Shown here piece after piece: positions 1 to 9,551 of a DNA stretch of 64,000 nt. The notes under the pieces were generated by a model. It was not told the origin of the DNA. It did no database searches and was given only the letters and a program-made list of their open reading frames with translations. This DNA is from Candidatus Eiseniibacteriota bacterium. GTDB lineage: Bacteria; Orphanbacterota; Orphanbacteria; Orphanbacterales; Orphanbacteraceae. The stretch spans positions 27,488 to 91,487 of the forward strand of contig JAJRWB010000031.1 of the NCBI GenBank assembly GCA_024276995.1. The letters are read 5' to 3'. How positions within the stretch are numbered: the first letter of the stretch is position 1; every line of letters starts with the position of its first letter. The position numbers and the translations under genes are program-made.

Positions 1-1
1 G

Positions 2-328
2 ATCGACCGGCGTGAGGATAAGCAGGACCGGCGCGCGGCACGTCTTTCGCTGACGAAGACCGGACAAAAGCTGCTCAACCGGTTCATCTCGCTCGAAGAG
101 AAGACCACGAGAGGGCTGTTCACCCGTTTCCGCCTGGACGATCTGAAGACGGCGGCATCCCTTCTCGATCATCTTTCGGCGGACGTAATCAATCACAGCG
201 AGACGATGGAGAATATGTGCTTCCGCTGCGGCATCTACTTCCGCGACAAGTGTGTGCTGCGCGAAATGGTCGGCACGTCGTGCTTCTTCGCCAGGAGCAA
301 ACGGAAGAAGAAGAGCGGCGCGAAGTAG
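2..328 (+). CDS. MarR-family transcriptional regulator, C-terminal part (partial)
   Basis: The 5' end lies outside the window; 108 C-terminal residues are visible. The fragment opens in the wing of a winged-helix domain: an R-x-D-x-x-D-R-R run is followed by L-S-L-T-K-T-G, the usual end of a MarR DNA-binding domain, then a helical dimerisation region. The last 40 residues are unusual: they hold four cysteines (fragment residues 73, 76, 84 and 94, the first two as CxxC) and end in a Lys/Arg-rich stretch. A metal or redox sensor role is an inference from that cluster. The regulated gene cannot be identified because the upstream neighbour is missing. Confidence 0.75.
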   Translation: MDRREDKQDRRAARLSLTKTGQKLLNRFISLEEKTTRGLFTRFRLDDLKTAASLLDHLSADVINHSETMENMCFRCGIYFRDKCVLREMVGTSCFFARSKRKKKSGAK

Positions 329-355
329 GAATCGGAAGAGGGGCGGCGGGGACGA

Positions 356-1240
356 TCAGTTGCCGTTCTCGCTGGTGAGAATGTCGATGAACTTCTCCGC
401 CGCCAGGGAGAGGTGTCTTCCCTTTTTCACGATGAGAGCGAGGGGGCGTTCCCACTGATCCCCCTCGATCGGAAGGGCGACGAGGCTCCCCGCCTTCACC
501 TCGTGTTCCACCGTCGGTTTCGGAACGATCGAAACGCCGGGCCCTATCTCCACGGCCCGCTTGATCGTCTCCACGTTGTCGAACTCCTGGACCAGATTCA
601 CCTGCACGCCCGCCGCGCGAAGAAGCTTATCCATCATTTTTCTGGTCGGCATGCCCGGGGAGAACGAGATGAAGGAGCATCCCCGGAGATCGTCGACGGA
701 GATCTCCCCGGCGCCGGCGAGACGATGTTTCTGGCGAACGATAAGCACCAGTTCATCGTGACGGAACGGGATAGTGGTGATCTGGCTCTTGCGGACGGGG
801 CACGCCACCACGCCGATATCGATCAGCTGGTTGACCACTCCCTCGTAGATCGCCTTGCTCGACCGGTACTCCAGGTTGAGCGAAGCGTCCGGGTAGGCGC
901 GCAGGTACTTCCCGACGAAACGGGGCAGTTCGTGGAGTCCTACCGTCGGCACGGCGGCGACGCGCAGATTCCCCGCCACGCTGTCCTTCAGCCTCGCCAG
1001 CTCATCCTCCACCTGGCTGAAACGACCGTGCATGTCGATGCACGCCTTGAAGAAGATGCTTCCCGCCTCGGTCGGTTCGAGGTTTCCCCTCCCCCGGACC
1101 ACGAGCTGGTGGCCGAGCCCCTCTTCGAGCTGACGAATCCTCTGGGAGACGGCGGATTGAGTCATACCGTTCAGTCTTGCCGTGCGGGAAAAACTTCTCG
1201 TCTCAAGCAGATCGATAAAGGTTTTCATCAGGTCGAGCAT
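356..1240 (-). CDS. LysR-family transcriptional regulator
   Basis: The protein is 294 residues, the normal LysR length. The N-terminal winged helix (about 1-60) has the family pattern: F-S-R-T-A, then M-T-Q-S-A-V-S-Q-R-I-R-Q-L-E, then L-x-P-T-E-A-G. Residues 90-290 match the LysR substrate-binding fold. The ATG start follows a GAGGAGG Shine-Dalgarno with good spacing. It is divergent from an SLC13-type permease across a 242-bp region containing a long inverted repeat, the classic layout of a LysR protein controlling its transporter. The ligand is unknown; sulfate, dicarboxylate and other anions are all possible from the neighbour. Confidence 0.9.
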   Translation of the reverse strand: MLDLMKTFIDLLETRSFSRTARLNGMTQSAVSQRIRQLEEGLGHQLVVRGRGNLEPTEAGSIFFKACIDMHGRFSQVEDELARLKDSVAGNLRVAAVPTVGLHELPRFVGKYLRAYPDASLNLEYRSSKAIYEGVVNQLIDIGVVACPVRKSQITTIPFRHDELVLIVRQKHRLAGAGEISVDDLRGCSFISFSPGMPTRKMMDKLLRAAGVQVNLVQEFDNVETIKRAVEIGPGVSIVPKPTVEHEVKAGSLVALPIEGDQWERPLALIVKKGRHLSLAAEKFIDILTSENGN

Positions 1241-1307
1241 CGACGCCTCCTCGAATCACCCGGCCCGTCCCCTTGCGGGGGAGTATTCGACTCAGATGTG
1301 GGGGCCG

Positions 1308-1360
1308 GGGGAGTCCCGCCGGCCTTGGCGCCGGGTCCATCTTTCATTGTAGGACTCCCC
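1308..1360. promoter_or_regulatory. Inverted repeat in the LysR/permease divergent region
   Basis: GGGGAGTCC at 1308-1316 is repeated in inverse as GGACTCCCC at 1352-1360, nine perfect pairs separated by 35 bp. It lies between the LysR start and the SLC13 permease start. It could be an operator bound by the LysR protein or an RNA hairpin in the permease leader. The assignment rests only on position and symmetry. Confidence 0.35.
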
Positions 1361-1482
1361 GGCGAGGGCGTTCAAGGAGAAACGAGAGGGAGGGCCGCCG
1401 AAGCCCACGTTGCGACCGCCCGGAGACACCGCCCGCTTTTAGCCGGGATTTTTCTCCTCATCGAGGCTAAGATGGCGACGTT

Positions 1483-3249
1483 ATGATCATCGTCCTTACA
1501 CTCCTCGTCGTCTCTCTCGTTCTCCTCATGACGGAGACGCTCACCATCGACCTCGTCGGGATCGGTATCATCGTCGTTCTCGCCGCCACGGGGATTCTCT
1601 CCCCCACGGAAGCGCTTGCCGGCTTCTCGAGCAGGGCGGTCCTCACGGTGGGAGCCTTGTTCATCGTGGGCGAGGGGATTCTCCGCACGGGAGCGGTCGC
1701 CTTCCTCGCCCGCAGGCTGATCGACGCGTCCGGCGGAAGACCGGTGCTGATCCTCACCTACACGATAATCGTCGTCGGCGTGGTTTCGGCTTTTCTCAAC
1801 AACACCCCCGTGGTGATCGTCTTCATCCCCCTCCTCCTCGGCGTGGCGGCGGAGAGGAAACTCTTTCCATCCACCATCTTGATCCCCCTCTCGTACGCCT
1901 CGATCCTCGGAGGATCGTGCACCCTCATCGGAACGTCGACGAATATCCTGGTCAGCACGGCGGCCGAAGCCCACGGCATCGCGCCGATCGGCATGTTCGA
2001 GCTGACCCGTGTGGGATTCGTTCTTTTCGTGGTGGGGGGAATCTACATGATCACCGCGGGACAGCGCCTTCTCCCCCGGCGACACACGCTGACCACCGGC
2101 GCGCCCGCCGGAAGACTGAGGGAGTTCGTCACCGAGGTGGAGGTTCTCAGGGGATGCAAGCTTATCGGCAAACTCCTGTCGAAGGCATTCGGCGACACCG
2201 GGCCGAAACCGCTTTCCGTGGTGAGGGGCGAGGAGATGCACTGGCCTCCCTTCGGCGACATGAGAGTACTCATGGGAGATGTGCTGATCCTCCAGGGGAG
2301 CGTCAATGACATCGCCACACTCGAACAGAGCGAGAAGATGCGCATCCTCCCCGACGTGCTCGACGAGACATTACGGTTCGAGCCGAAGAGCATGTCTTTC
2401 GTGGAGTTGGTCGTCCCCCCCGGTTCGAGCGTCGTCGGCAAGGTGGTCCGCGACGTGGGGCTCCGCCGGAAGGCCGACCTGGTGCCGATGGCGCTCATGC
2501 GCCACGGAAGACACATCCGGGGGAAAATCGCCGACGTGAAACTCAGACCGGGAGACGTGCTTCTCGCCTACGGAAGCGAGGAAGGGGTCCACGAGGTTTC
2601 ACAGGCGAATGATTTTCTCCTCATGGAAGGGATCCACGAGACGTATGTCCACAAGAGACGTGCGCCGATCGCCGCGCTCATCCTCGGTCTCGTCATGGTC
2701 GCCCTCTCCACCGGGATACTCCCCATGGAGATCGCCGCGCTGGGAGGCGCCTTCCTAATGGTGGCCACCGGGTGCCTCGCCCCGCGCCAGGTCTACACGT
2801 CGGTGAACTGGCCCGTCCTCGTTCTCGTGGCGGGAACCCTCGCCCTCGGAAGGTCTCTCGAGTCGACGGGAGGCGCGCAGCTCCTCGCCGTCCCCCTCGT
2901 TCACGTCGGCCTTCTTTTCGGTCCGTGGGTCGCCCTCGCCGCTCTTTACCTCACCACTTCGGTGGTCACCGCGGTGCTGTCGAACAATGCCACCGCCGTG
3001 CTCCTTGTGCCGATCGCTGTCAGTCTTTCCGCCTCTCTCGGCGTTGACGCCAGGCCTTTCCTCATGGCCGTCGCCTTTTCCGCGTCGGCGGCGTTCGCCA
3101 CGCCGATCGGCTACCAGACGAACCTTCTCGTCTACGGCCCGGGAAACTATCGCTTCTCGGACTTTCTGAAGATCGGCGTGCCCCTCACGCTGCTCCTTTG
3201 GATCGTCGCCACACTCCTCATCCCGCTGGCGTGGCCCTTCGCGCGATAG
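1483..3249 (+). CDS. SLC13-family anion permease with two TrkA-C (RCK-C) domains
   Basis: This 588-residue inner-membrane transporter belongs to the divalent anion:sodium symporter superfamily. Membrane segments fill residues 1-195 and 395-588. They frame a soluble insert (about 205-390) with two consecutive TrkA-C-like domains, the architecture of SAC1/YfbS-type permeases. Both halves carry the signature Asn pair: L-N-N-T-P near residue 107 and S-N-N-A-T near 504. The substrate could be sulfate, a dicarboxylate or another anion; the sequence does not decide. The divergent LysR gene is the probable regulator. Confidence 0.88.
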   Translation: MIIVLTLLVVSLVLLMTETLTIDLVGIGIIVVLAATGILSPTEALAGFSSRAVLTVGALFIVGEGILRTGAVAFLARRLIDASGGRPVLILTYTIIVVGVVSAFLNNTPVVIVFIPLLLGVAAERKLFPSTILIPLSYASILGGSCTLIGTSTNILVSTAAEAHGIAPIGMFELTRVGFVLFVVGGIYMITAGQRLLPRRHTLTTGAPAGRLREFVTEVEVLRGCKLIGKLLSKAFGDTGPKPLSVVRGEEMHWPPFGDMRVLMGDVLILQGSVNDIATLEQSEKMRILPDVLDETLRFEPKSMSFVELVVPPGSSVVGKVVRDVGLRRKADLVPMALMRHGRHIRGKIADVKLRPGDVLLAYGSEEGVHEVSQANDFLLMEGIHETYVHKRRAPIAALILGLVMVALSTGILPMEIAALGGAFLMVATGCLAPRQVYTSVNWPVLVLVAGTLALGRSLESTGGAQLLAVPLVHVGLLFGPWVALAALYLTTSVVTAVLSNNATAVLLVPIAVSLSASLGVDARPFLMAVAFSASAAFATPIGYQTNLLVYGPGNYRFSDFLKIGVPLTLLLWIVATLLIPLAWPFAR

Positions 3250-3297
3250 GAAAGTGCAAGGGCGACAACGAAGACCGGACGCTCCGGGAAGGAGCGA

Positions 3298-4962
3298 TCA
3301 CTTCCGCTTCGACAGGGCCAGATCGATCGCCGCTTTCAGCTTTCCGAGGTCGAACGGTTTGTAGAGGACGGCGATGACATTCCCCTCCTTGCGACCGCGC
3401 ACCGCCGAGTGGGTGGGATCGTATCCGTACGCGGTGATCAGGACGACCGGAAGATCGGGGTTGATCCTCTTCAGCGCCGAGGAGACTTCGTAACCGTTCA
3501 TCTCCGGCATGCGGATATCGCTGATCACCAAGTCGTACTTCCGCTTCTTCACCTCTTCGATCACCTTGGCGCCGTTCTCCACGTCGTCCACGAGGAAACC
3601 ATCCCCTTCAAGCATTTCGCGGAGGAACTTGCGGATGTAAACGCGGTCATCCGCCACGAGGATGCGGATATTCCCCGACTTCTTGATCTCCTCGAGACTC
3701 TGGTCGACGTCGAGCATCGACACTCCGCCGATATAGTCGGTCTTCACATACTCCCGGCCGTCGGCAACGGCCTGCAGCTTATCGGTGATCTGTCCCACCC
3801 GGAGCGCCTCCTCCTGGATGATCCGGAGGCGGTACATCTCCTTCGCCACTTCCTTACCGAGACCGGCGGCGCGGAACGCCTTCTTCATCTTGTCGCCCTT
3901 CAGGAGCTGTGCGGAAAGTTCCACCGCCGAGAGAATCGACGAGAGGAAGTTGTTCACCTCGTGAGACATCATGGTGGCGATCTCGCCCACGGCGGCGATC
4001 CGCTCCGCCTTGAGCAGCTTCTTCTCCAGCTTTCTGAGCGGCCTGAGATCCTTGCAGACGCCGGCGGTTCCGATTTCATTTCCATCCGAATCGATGAGAA
4101 TCGAGGCGGAGAGCGTGGCGGGGATCTCCTCCCCGCTCTTCGAGCGGAGCATGATCTCCTGCGCTTCGATCCGGCCCGGTTCCTTCCCCGGCCCGTGGGA
4201 GCGAAGGCCGAACATCACCTGCTTGGCCACCTCCTCGGATGCGTAGAGCGGGATGATCGACCTGCCCACGACTTCGCTCCGTTCATACCCGCTCAGCTTG
4301 ACGGCACCGCTGTTGAAAAGCACGATGCGCCCTTCCTTGTCGAGGGTGATGATCGCGTCGGGGATGCTTTCGATAATCGTTTCGAGGTAGGTGCGGACCC
4401 GTTCCAGTTCGCGGGTGAGCATCTGCTTCTCGACGGTTACCGCAGCCTCGCGGGCGAAAAGCTCGAGGATCCGCAGCGAACGGGCGGTGGGACGGCGACC
4501 GTCGAACGGATCGTCCACCGCCAGCGTGCCGATGATCTTCCGGCGGCTCCCGAAAAGGGGAAGGAAGAGCATATCGTCGGGATGCCAATCGACGAAATCC
4601 TTCCCGCTCAGGCGGCTCGGGAGGGCGTCCTTGAGCACCTTCCGCGCCTTCGGATCTTCGTGGGGAATGAAGTACGATTCGCCGATCCTGTAACGGTCAT
4701 CGAGAAGACGCCGCCGCTCCTCGGGGGTGAGAGGAGGTTGATCGCGGATCCGATCGAGGTCTTCCTCGTCGATACCGGCCGCGCCCACGCGCACCACGTT
4801 CCACGCATCGTCGAGAAGGGAGATGAGTGCGCGGCGAAATGTCTGCGCCTCGACGACGCCGGCGGCGATCGCGTCGAGCTGCTCCTGCAGTCCGTCCATC
4901 TCCTGGAGCTGAGCGGCCACCTTGAGGAAGACTTCGTACTGTCGCTCGCTGGAATCCGCCAT
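3298..4962 (-). CDS. GAF-PAS-DHp-receiver hybrid signalling protein lacking an ATPase domain
   Basis: Domain order over 554 residues: GAF-like (about 5-180), PAS (about 192-305), a histidine-kinase dimerisation helix with an H-box (M-M-S-H-E-V-N-N, His334) at about 318-400, then directly a receiver domain (432-552). The receiver has the acidic pair D438/D439, phospho-acceptor D482 (S-D-I-R-M-P), T510 and K535. No HATPase_c domain (N, G1, G2 boxes) lies between them, although a normal hybrid kinase would have about 130 residues there. It may therefore act as a phospho-accepting partner or scaffold. The ATG start has a GGAGGA Shine-Dalgarno. It lies downstream of ftsY. Confidence 0.85.
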   Translation of the reverse strand: MADSSERQYEVFLKVAAQLQEMDGLQEQLDAIAAGVVEAQTFRRALISLLDDAWNVVRVGAAGIDEEDLDRIRDQPPLTPEERRRLLDDRYRIGESYFIPHEDPKARKVLKDALPSRLSGKDFVDWHPDDMLFLPLFGSRRKIIGTLAVDDPFDGRRPTARSLRILELFAREAAVTVEKQMLTRELERVRTYLETIIESIPDAIITLDKEGRIVLFNSGAVKLSGYERSEVVGRSIIPLYASEEVAKQVMFGLRSHGPGKEPGRIEAQEIMLRSKSGEEIPATLSASILIDSDGNEIGTAGVCKDLRPLRKLEKKLLKAERIAAVGEIATMMSHEVNNFLSSILSAVELSAQLLKGDKMKKAFRAAGLGKEVAKEMYRLRIIQEEALRVGQITDKLQAVADGREYVKTDYIGGVSMLDVDQSLEEIKKSGNIRILVADDRVYIRKFLREMLEGDGFLVDDVENGAKVIEEVKKRKYDLVISDIRMPEMNGYEVSSALKRINPDLPVVLITAYGYDPTHSAVRGRKEGNVIAVLYKPFDLGKLKAAIDLALSKRK

Positions 4963-5022
4963 GGAACGATCCTCCGCACGGCCCGTTCCGGGCGCGGCGC
5001 CGGGAACGATCCCGGGTCGAAC

Positions 5023-5907
5023 CTATCCGAGAAGCGCCTTCACGAAATCACCGGCGGAAAACTCCATCAGGTCATCCGCGGACTCGCCCACACCGATGTA
5101 GCGGACCGGGAGGTCGACTTCCTCCCGGACGGCGAGAACCATACCACCTTTCGCCGTACCGTCCAACTTCGTCAGCACGAGGCCGTCGAGATGCACCGCC
5201 TGGTGAAAGAGCTTCGCTTGGGAAAGGGCGTTCTGACCGACCGCGGCATCGAGCACGAGGAGCGTTTCGTGGGGGTACTCTTCGCCGTGCTTCGCGAGAA
5301 CCCGGCGGATCTTGCCGAGTTCCTCCATCAGGTTCGACTTCGTCTGGAGTCTGCCCGCCGTGTCGACGATGAGTACGTCCTTCGAACGGGCGATCGCCGC
5401 ATTCAGAGCGTCGTACGCCACCGACGCCGCGTCTCCCCCGCGATCCTGCCGCACCAGGTCGGCGCCGGTCCTCTCCGACCAGACCTGGAGCTGCTCGATC
5501 GCCGCCGCCCGGTACGTGTCCGCCGCCGCGAGAAGAACCGACTTCCCCTCGGCGCGGTACCGGTGGGCGAGCTTCCCGGCGGTGGTCGTCTTCCCCGAAC
5601 CGTTCGTTCCGACGAGGACGATCACGTGGGGCGTTCCGGTCCGCTGCTCCACCGCATCTCCATCCCCCTCGAGGATCCGGATCATCTCCGCGCCGATCAG
5701 CTCCCAGCGGTCTCCCTGTTTCCCCTCCACCGAACGGATCAGCCGGTTCGCCGCGCGGATCCCCACGTCGCCGCCGAGGAGAAGTTCCTCGAGCGACTCC
5801 CTCAGTTCGTCGCCCTCTACGCGGTCGACCACTTTCTTCAGTGAGGTGACGAGGCCGTCGCGGGTCTTGCGCAGACCGCTTCGGAGGTTCGAGAAGAATC
5901 CTCCCAT
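5023..5907 (-). CDS. ftsY: Signal recognition particle receptor FtsY
   Basis: FtsY is the membrane-associated GTPase that docks ribosome-SRP complexes and delivers nascent membrane proteins to the translocon. The 294 residues are essentially the NG domain: helical N domain (1-90), G1 loop G-T-N-G-S-G-K-T-T (about 101-109), D-T-A-G-R (about 181-185), and the T-K-L-D specificity motif near 246. The long acidic A domain of E. coli FtsY is absent, as in many phyla. The ATG overlaps the smc stop by one base (TGATG), so translation is probably coupled. The SRP RNA is also in this window, at about 50.6 kb. Confidence 0.96.
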   Translation of the reverse strand: MGGFFSNLRSGLRKTRDGLVTSLKKVVDRVEGDELRESLEELLLGGDVGIRAANRLIRSVEGKQGDRWELIGAEMIRILEGDGDAVEQRTGTPHVIVLVGTNGSGKTTTAGKLAHRYRAEGKSVLLAAADTYRAAAIEQLQVWSERTGADLVRQDRGGDAASVAYDALNAAIARSKDVLIVDTAGRLQTKSNLMEELGKIRRVLAKHGEEYPHETLLVLDAAVGQNALSQAKLFHQAVHLDGLVLTKLDGTAKGGMVLAVREEVDLPVRYIGVGESADDLMEFSAGDFVKALLG

Positions 5908-8900
5908 CAGGCGGCGCCGCCTTCGATCGCCCGGATCTTCTCGTCCTCATCCTCGCTCGACCCGCCGGCGCCGAGACGGACCGATACGATCCGGGAGACG
6001 CCCGATTCCTGCATGGTGACTCCGTAGAGGTAGTTCGCCGCCTCCATGGTCTGCCGGTTGTGGGTGATCACGATGAACTGCGTCTTCTCGCCGAACTGTT
6101 CGAGGATCCTGAGGAACCGCCCGACGTTGGCGTCGTCGAGGGGGGCATCGAGTTCGTCGAGAATGCAGAAGGGACTCGGCTTTTCGAGGTAGAGGGCGAA
6201 GAGGATGGAGATCGCCGTGAGCGCCCGCTCTCCGCCCGAAAGGAGAGCGATCCGCTGCGGCCTCTTCTGGCCCGGCCTCGCCACGATCTCGAGATCGCTC
6301 TCGAGGGGGTTCTCCCGGTCCACCATGATCAGGTCCGCCTCCCCTTCCTCGAAAAGAGTGGCGAACACACGGCGGAAATTCGCGCTCACCTTCTCGAATG
6401 TGTCGAGGAAGAGGGCGCGCGCTTTTCGATCGACGGTGCGGATCGTTTCCTGCAGCGAGTCCCGGGCGTGAAGGAGGTCGCCCTCTTGTCCCTTCAGGAA
6501 CTCGTACCGCTCGTTCTCCTCATCGAATTCGTCGAGCGCCACGAGGTTGACCGGGCCGAGGCGCCGCACCGCCTCCTTCAGATCATGGATCTCCCCCTTC
6601 ATCTCCTCCTCGGTCATCCCTTCCACCTCTTCCGCCTCCCGGATTTCCGCCTCGGTGACATTGAACTCTTCGTCATATCGTTCGAGAAGATTCTCGCGGC
6701 CGAGCTTGATCTCCTGAAGTCTCATCTCGAGATCGTGGATCGTGCCGGCCAGCTCATCGGCGCGCTTCCGATCGCCCCGGGCGGCTTCCTCCCGCTCGCG
6801 GATCGCCTCGTTGATACGGTTCACCTCCACGAGGATCTCGTCCCGTGCCGCCGTTTCCGCCTCTTTCCGCTCGCTCAGCTCCGCCTCCTTCGCCTTCAGC
6901 TCCTCCACGCGGTAAGCGACTTCCATCAGCGTCTCGGCGCAAAGGATCGACTCCTCCCTCTTCCGCGAGACCTCGTCGGCCAGTTCCTCTTCCCGCCTGA
7001 CGAGAGCTTCGATTTCGGCGTCGAGCGACCGGATCCGCTCCTCGGCGCCGGCGAGCGCCACGCGGCAATCGGTGAGCTTCCTCCTGTGTTCCTCGCGGTT
7101 CAGCTCGAGTTCGACCATCTCCGCCTCGATCTCGCGCAATGAGCGGTTCGCCTTGGAACCGTCGGCCCCGATCGATTCGAAATCCCTCGTGATCCTCTCG
7201 AGATGATCGTCGACCCTCTTCCTCTCCGCATCCGTCTCGGCAAGCTCCGCGACGAGTTGCTCCGCCACCTCCCGGCCCTTCTCCAGCGCGGTCTGAACCC
7301 GTTCCTTCTCGCGGGACGCCTCTTCGGCGCGGGCGACGGCCCTGTCGAGTTCGCCGACGAGCTGCTCCCGTTCCACGCGGCACCGGTCGAATTCGCCGTC
7401 GAGTTCGCCCTTCTTCTTCTCCTGGCGCTCCAACTCCTCTCCCGACCGGCGCAGTTCCCCTTCGAGTTCCTCGATGCGGGAACGACGCTCGAAGATCCCG
7501 ACCTCCTCGGCGGCGCTCCCACCGCCGAAAAGGACGCCGGGATGGCGGGCCCCTTCGCCGGCGGGGGTGACGAAACGGAACTCCCTGTAGCGTGGATCAC
7601 GGGAGAGTTCGATCGCCCTTTCCAGCGTCTCGACGAAAACGAGCCGTCCGAGAAGGTAGCGGACGACATCGCCCGTCCCGTTCCCGGAGGTGACGAAACG
7701 GGATGCCTGGCCGATCACGCCGGGGGCGTCAAGCAACCCCGCGGGAATCTCCACCTCGAGCGAGGAGAAGCGGTCTTTCGGGAGGAGCGTGGCCCATCCC
7801 TTCTCGTTCTCACGGAGGAAACGGAGAAGGTCGAGAGCGCTTTCTTCGCGGTCGATGACGACACACTGGAGTGCTTCCCCGATGGCGTTCTCAATGGCGG
7901 GAAGATACTCGGACGGATTAACGTCCAGCAGTTCTCCCACGACGCCGAGCACCGACGGATGGCGTTCCTCCTCTGTGAGAAGGGAGCGGACCCCCTTGCG
8001 ATACCCCTCGTAGTCGTCGCGCAGCTTGGTCAGCAGCGCCAGCGTCGATCCGAGGCTCTCCCTCTTTCCCCGCAAAAGCACGACCGACTCAGCCACCTCG
8101 GCCCTTTCCCCCATGAGCCTTTCGAGATCCCTTTCCATGCCGTCCCGAAGGGCGCGAAGGTTCTCCAGTTCCTCGATGCGCGCCTCGTGGTTTTTCCGCG
8201 CACCACCGAGCCGTGCCTCGAGAGCAGCGTTCTCGACTTCGTTCGCCTCGATGCTCCGCCGCAGCTTCTCCGCCCGGACCTGGAAACTCTGCAATTTCGT
8301 CTCGAGGTTTCCCAGCTCGTTGCGGATCTCCGATTCCCCGCGGAAGAGGTCGAGGGTGACCTGCTTGCGCTGCAGCAGTTCGCTCTTCGCCTTCTCCACC
8401 CTCTCCTGGACGAGACCGTTCTCCCGGCGCTTCGCCTCCATGTCGGCGCCGATGGCGGCGAGGTGCTTCGCGGCCTCCTCCTTCTCCGTACCCTTCCTGC
8501 GCCGCTCCTCCACCGCTTGGGCGATTCTCGCGTTCGCGCCGTCGATCTCCTCTTCCAGGCGTTTCCTCCGCTCGACGTTCGAACTCTTCCGCTCCTCGAG
8601 GACGAGCATCTCGCTGCCGATCTCCTCTAGAGCGCCGAGCGTTCCATCGAGGGTTTTCTGCGCACCGCCCAGGGCGCTCTCCCGCTCACGGAGCGTCACC
8701 GTGTCGCGCTGCACGTCGGCATCGAGACGGGCAAGGCGGGAGACGAACCGCTCCCTCTCCTCGAGCGCCTCGGCGTAGACGCGCTTCTTCTCCTCCTCCT
8801 CGCGGCCGAGTCTCTCCAGTTCGAGCCGCCCGCTCCCGAGAGCGAGGGTGCGGATTCGCTCGCTCAGGTCGTTGTAGCGGTTCGCCTTGCCGATCTGCCT

Positions 8901-9518
8901 CTTGAGCGAACGGACCCTCTTCTCCACTTCCGCCACGATGTCACGGATCCTGTACAGGTCGTTCTGCGTGGCGTCGAGTTTCCGCAGGGCGAGCTTCTCC
9001 TGGCTCTTGTATTTCATGATGCCCGCCGCTTCTTCGAGCATCACCCTGAGATTAACCGACGTGTTACCGAGAAGCTGGTCGGTCATGCTCCGTTCCATGA
9101 CGGTGTACGTGGAGCTTCCAAGTCCGGTATCCATCAGCAGGCCGCGAATATCCTTGAGACGACAAGGGGTTTTATTGATCAGGTATTCGCTCACGCCGGA
9201 GCGGTAGACCCTGCGGGTTACCCGGATCTCGGAGTAGTCGATGGCGAAGGCGTGCGTTTCATTGGAAAGGAGAAGGGAAACTTCCGCCATTACGAGGGGT
9301 TTTCGCGACCGCGTTCCATTGAAAATCACGTCGTCCATCGTCTCGCCCCGGAGGAGACGCGGGTTCGTTTCGCCGAGCACCCAGCGTATGGCGTCAGAGA
9401 TATTCGATTTTCCGCACCCATTCGGCCCGATCACACACGTGATGCCGTCTCCGAATTCGACATTCAATTTATTCATAAACGACTTGAAGCCGAAAATCTC
9501 GATCCTCTTCAGGAACAT
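5907..9518 (-). CDS. smc: Chromosome segregation ATPase SMC
   Basis: The 1203-residue SMC protein compacts and segregates chromosomes with ScpA/ScpB. The Walker A is G-P-N-G-C-G-K-S (31-38). Two very long Glu/Arg/Lys-rich coiled coils flank a hinge at about 510-680. The C-terminal head carries L-L-S-G-G-E-R-A-L-T (ABC signature) and the Walker B C-I-L-D-E-L-D-A-P-L-D-D-A. The start has a GGAGGGG Shine-Dalgarno. It lies between a SPOR-domain membrane protein and ftsY; smc-ftsY is a conserved pair in many bacteria. ScpA and ScpB are not in the window. Confidence 0.97.
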   Translation of the reverse strand: MFLKRIEIFGFKSFMNKLNVEFGDGITCVIGPNGCGKSNISDAIRWVLGETNPRLLRGETMDDVIFNGTRSRKPLVMAEVSLLLSNETHAFAIDYSEIRVTRRVYRSGVSEYLINKTPCRLKDIRGLLMDTGLGSSTYTVMERSMTDQLLGNTSVNLRVMLEEAAGIMKYKSQEKLALRKLDATQNDLYRIRDIVAEVEKRVRSLKRQIGKANRYNDLSERIRTLALGSGRLELERLGREEEEKKRVYAEALEERERFVSRLARLDADVQRDTVTLRERESALGGAQKTLDGTLGALEEIGSEMLVLEERKSSNVERRKRLEEEIDGANARIAQAVEERRRKGTEKEEAAKHLAAIGADMEAKRRENGLVQERVEKAKSELLQRKQVTLDLFRGESEIRNELGNLETKLQSFQVRAEKLRRSIEANEVENAALEARLGGARKNHEARIEELENLRALRDGMERDLERLMGERAEVAESVVLLRGKRESLGSTLALLTKLRDDYEGYRKGVRSLLTEEERHPSVLGVVGELLDVNPSEYLPAIENAIGEALQCVVIDREESALDLLRFLRENEKGWATLLPKDRFSSLEVEIPAGLLDAPGVIGQASRFVTSGNGTGDVVRYLLGRLVFVETLERAIELSRDPRYREFRFVTPAGEGARHPGVLFGGGSAAEEVGIFERRSRIEELEGELRRSGEELERQEKKKGELDGEFDRCRVEREQLVGELDRAVARAEEASREKERVQTALEKGREVAEQLVAELAETDAERKRVDDHLERITRDFESIGADGSKANRSLREIEAEMVELELNREEHRRKLTDCRVALAGAEERIRSLDAEIEALVRREEELADEVSRKREESILCAETLMEVAYRVEELKAKEAELSERKEAETAARDEILVEVNRINEAIREREEAARGDRKRADELAGTIHDLEMRLQEIKLGRENLLERYDEEFNVTEAEIREAEEVEGMTEEEMKGEIHDLKEAVRRLGPVNLVALDEFDEENERYEFLKGQEGDLLHARDSLQETIRTVDRKARALFLDTFEKVSANFRRVFATLFEEGEADLIMVDRENPLESDLEIVARPGQKRPQRIALLSGGERALTAISILFALYLEKPSPFCILDELDAPLDDANVGRFLRILEQFGEKTQFIVITHNRQTMEAANYLYGVTMQESGVSRIVSVRLGAGGSSEDEDEKIRAIEGGAA

Positions 9519-9551
9519 GTCCCCTCCCCGGCGCCGGGTTCCGGTTCGCCG

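Noticed and set aside
3278..3296. Terminator between the SLC13 permease and the sensor gene
   Set aside because: A 6-bp hairpin (CGCTCC/GGAGCG) is present but there is no T-run, so termination is not supported.
3409..5844. An 811-codon plus-strand frame opposite the PAS/receiver gene and ftsY
   Set aside because: No motif, no Shine-Dalgarno, antisense to two conserved genes.
7203..8630. Plus-strand open frame opposite smc
   Set aside because: Antisense to the SMC coiled coils, whose biased codon use opens the other strand.
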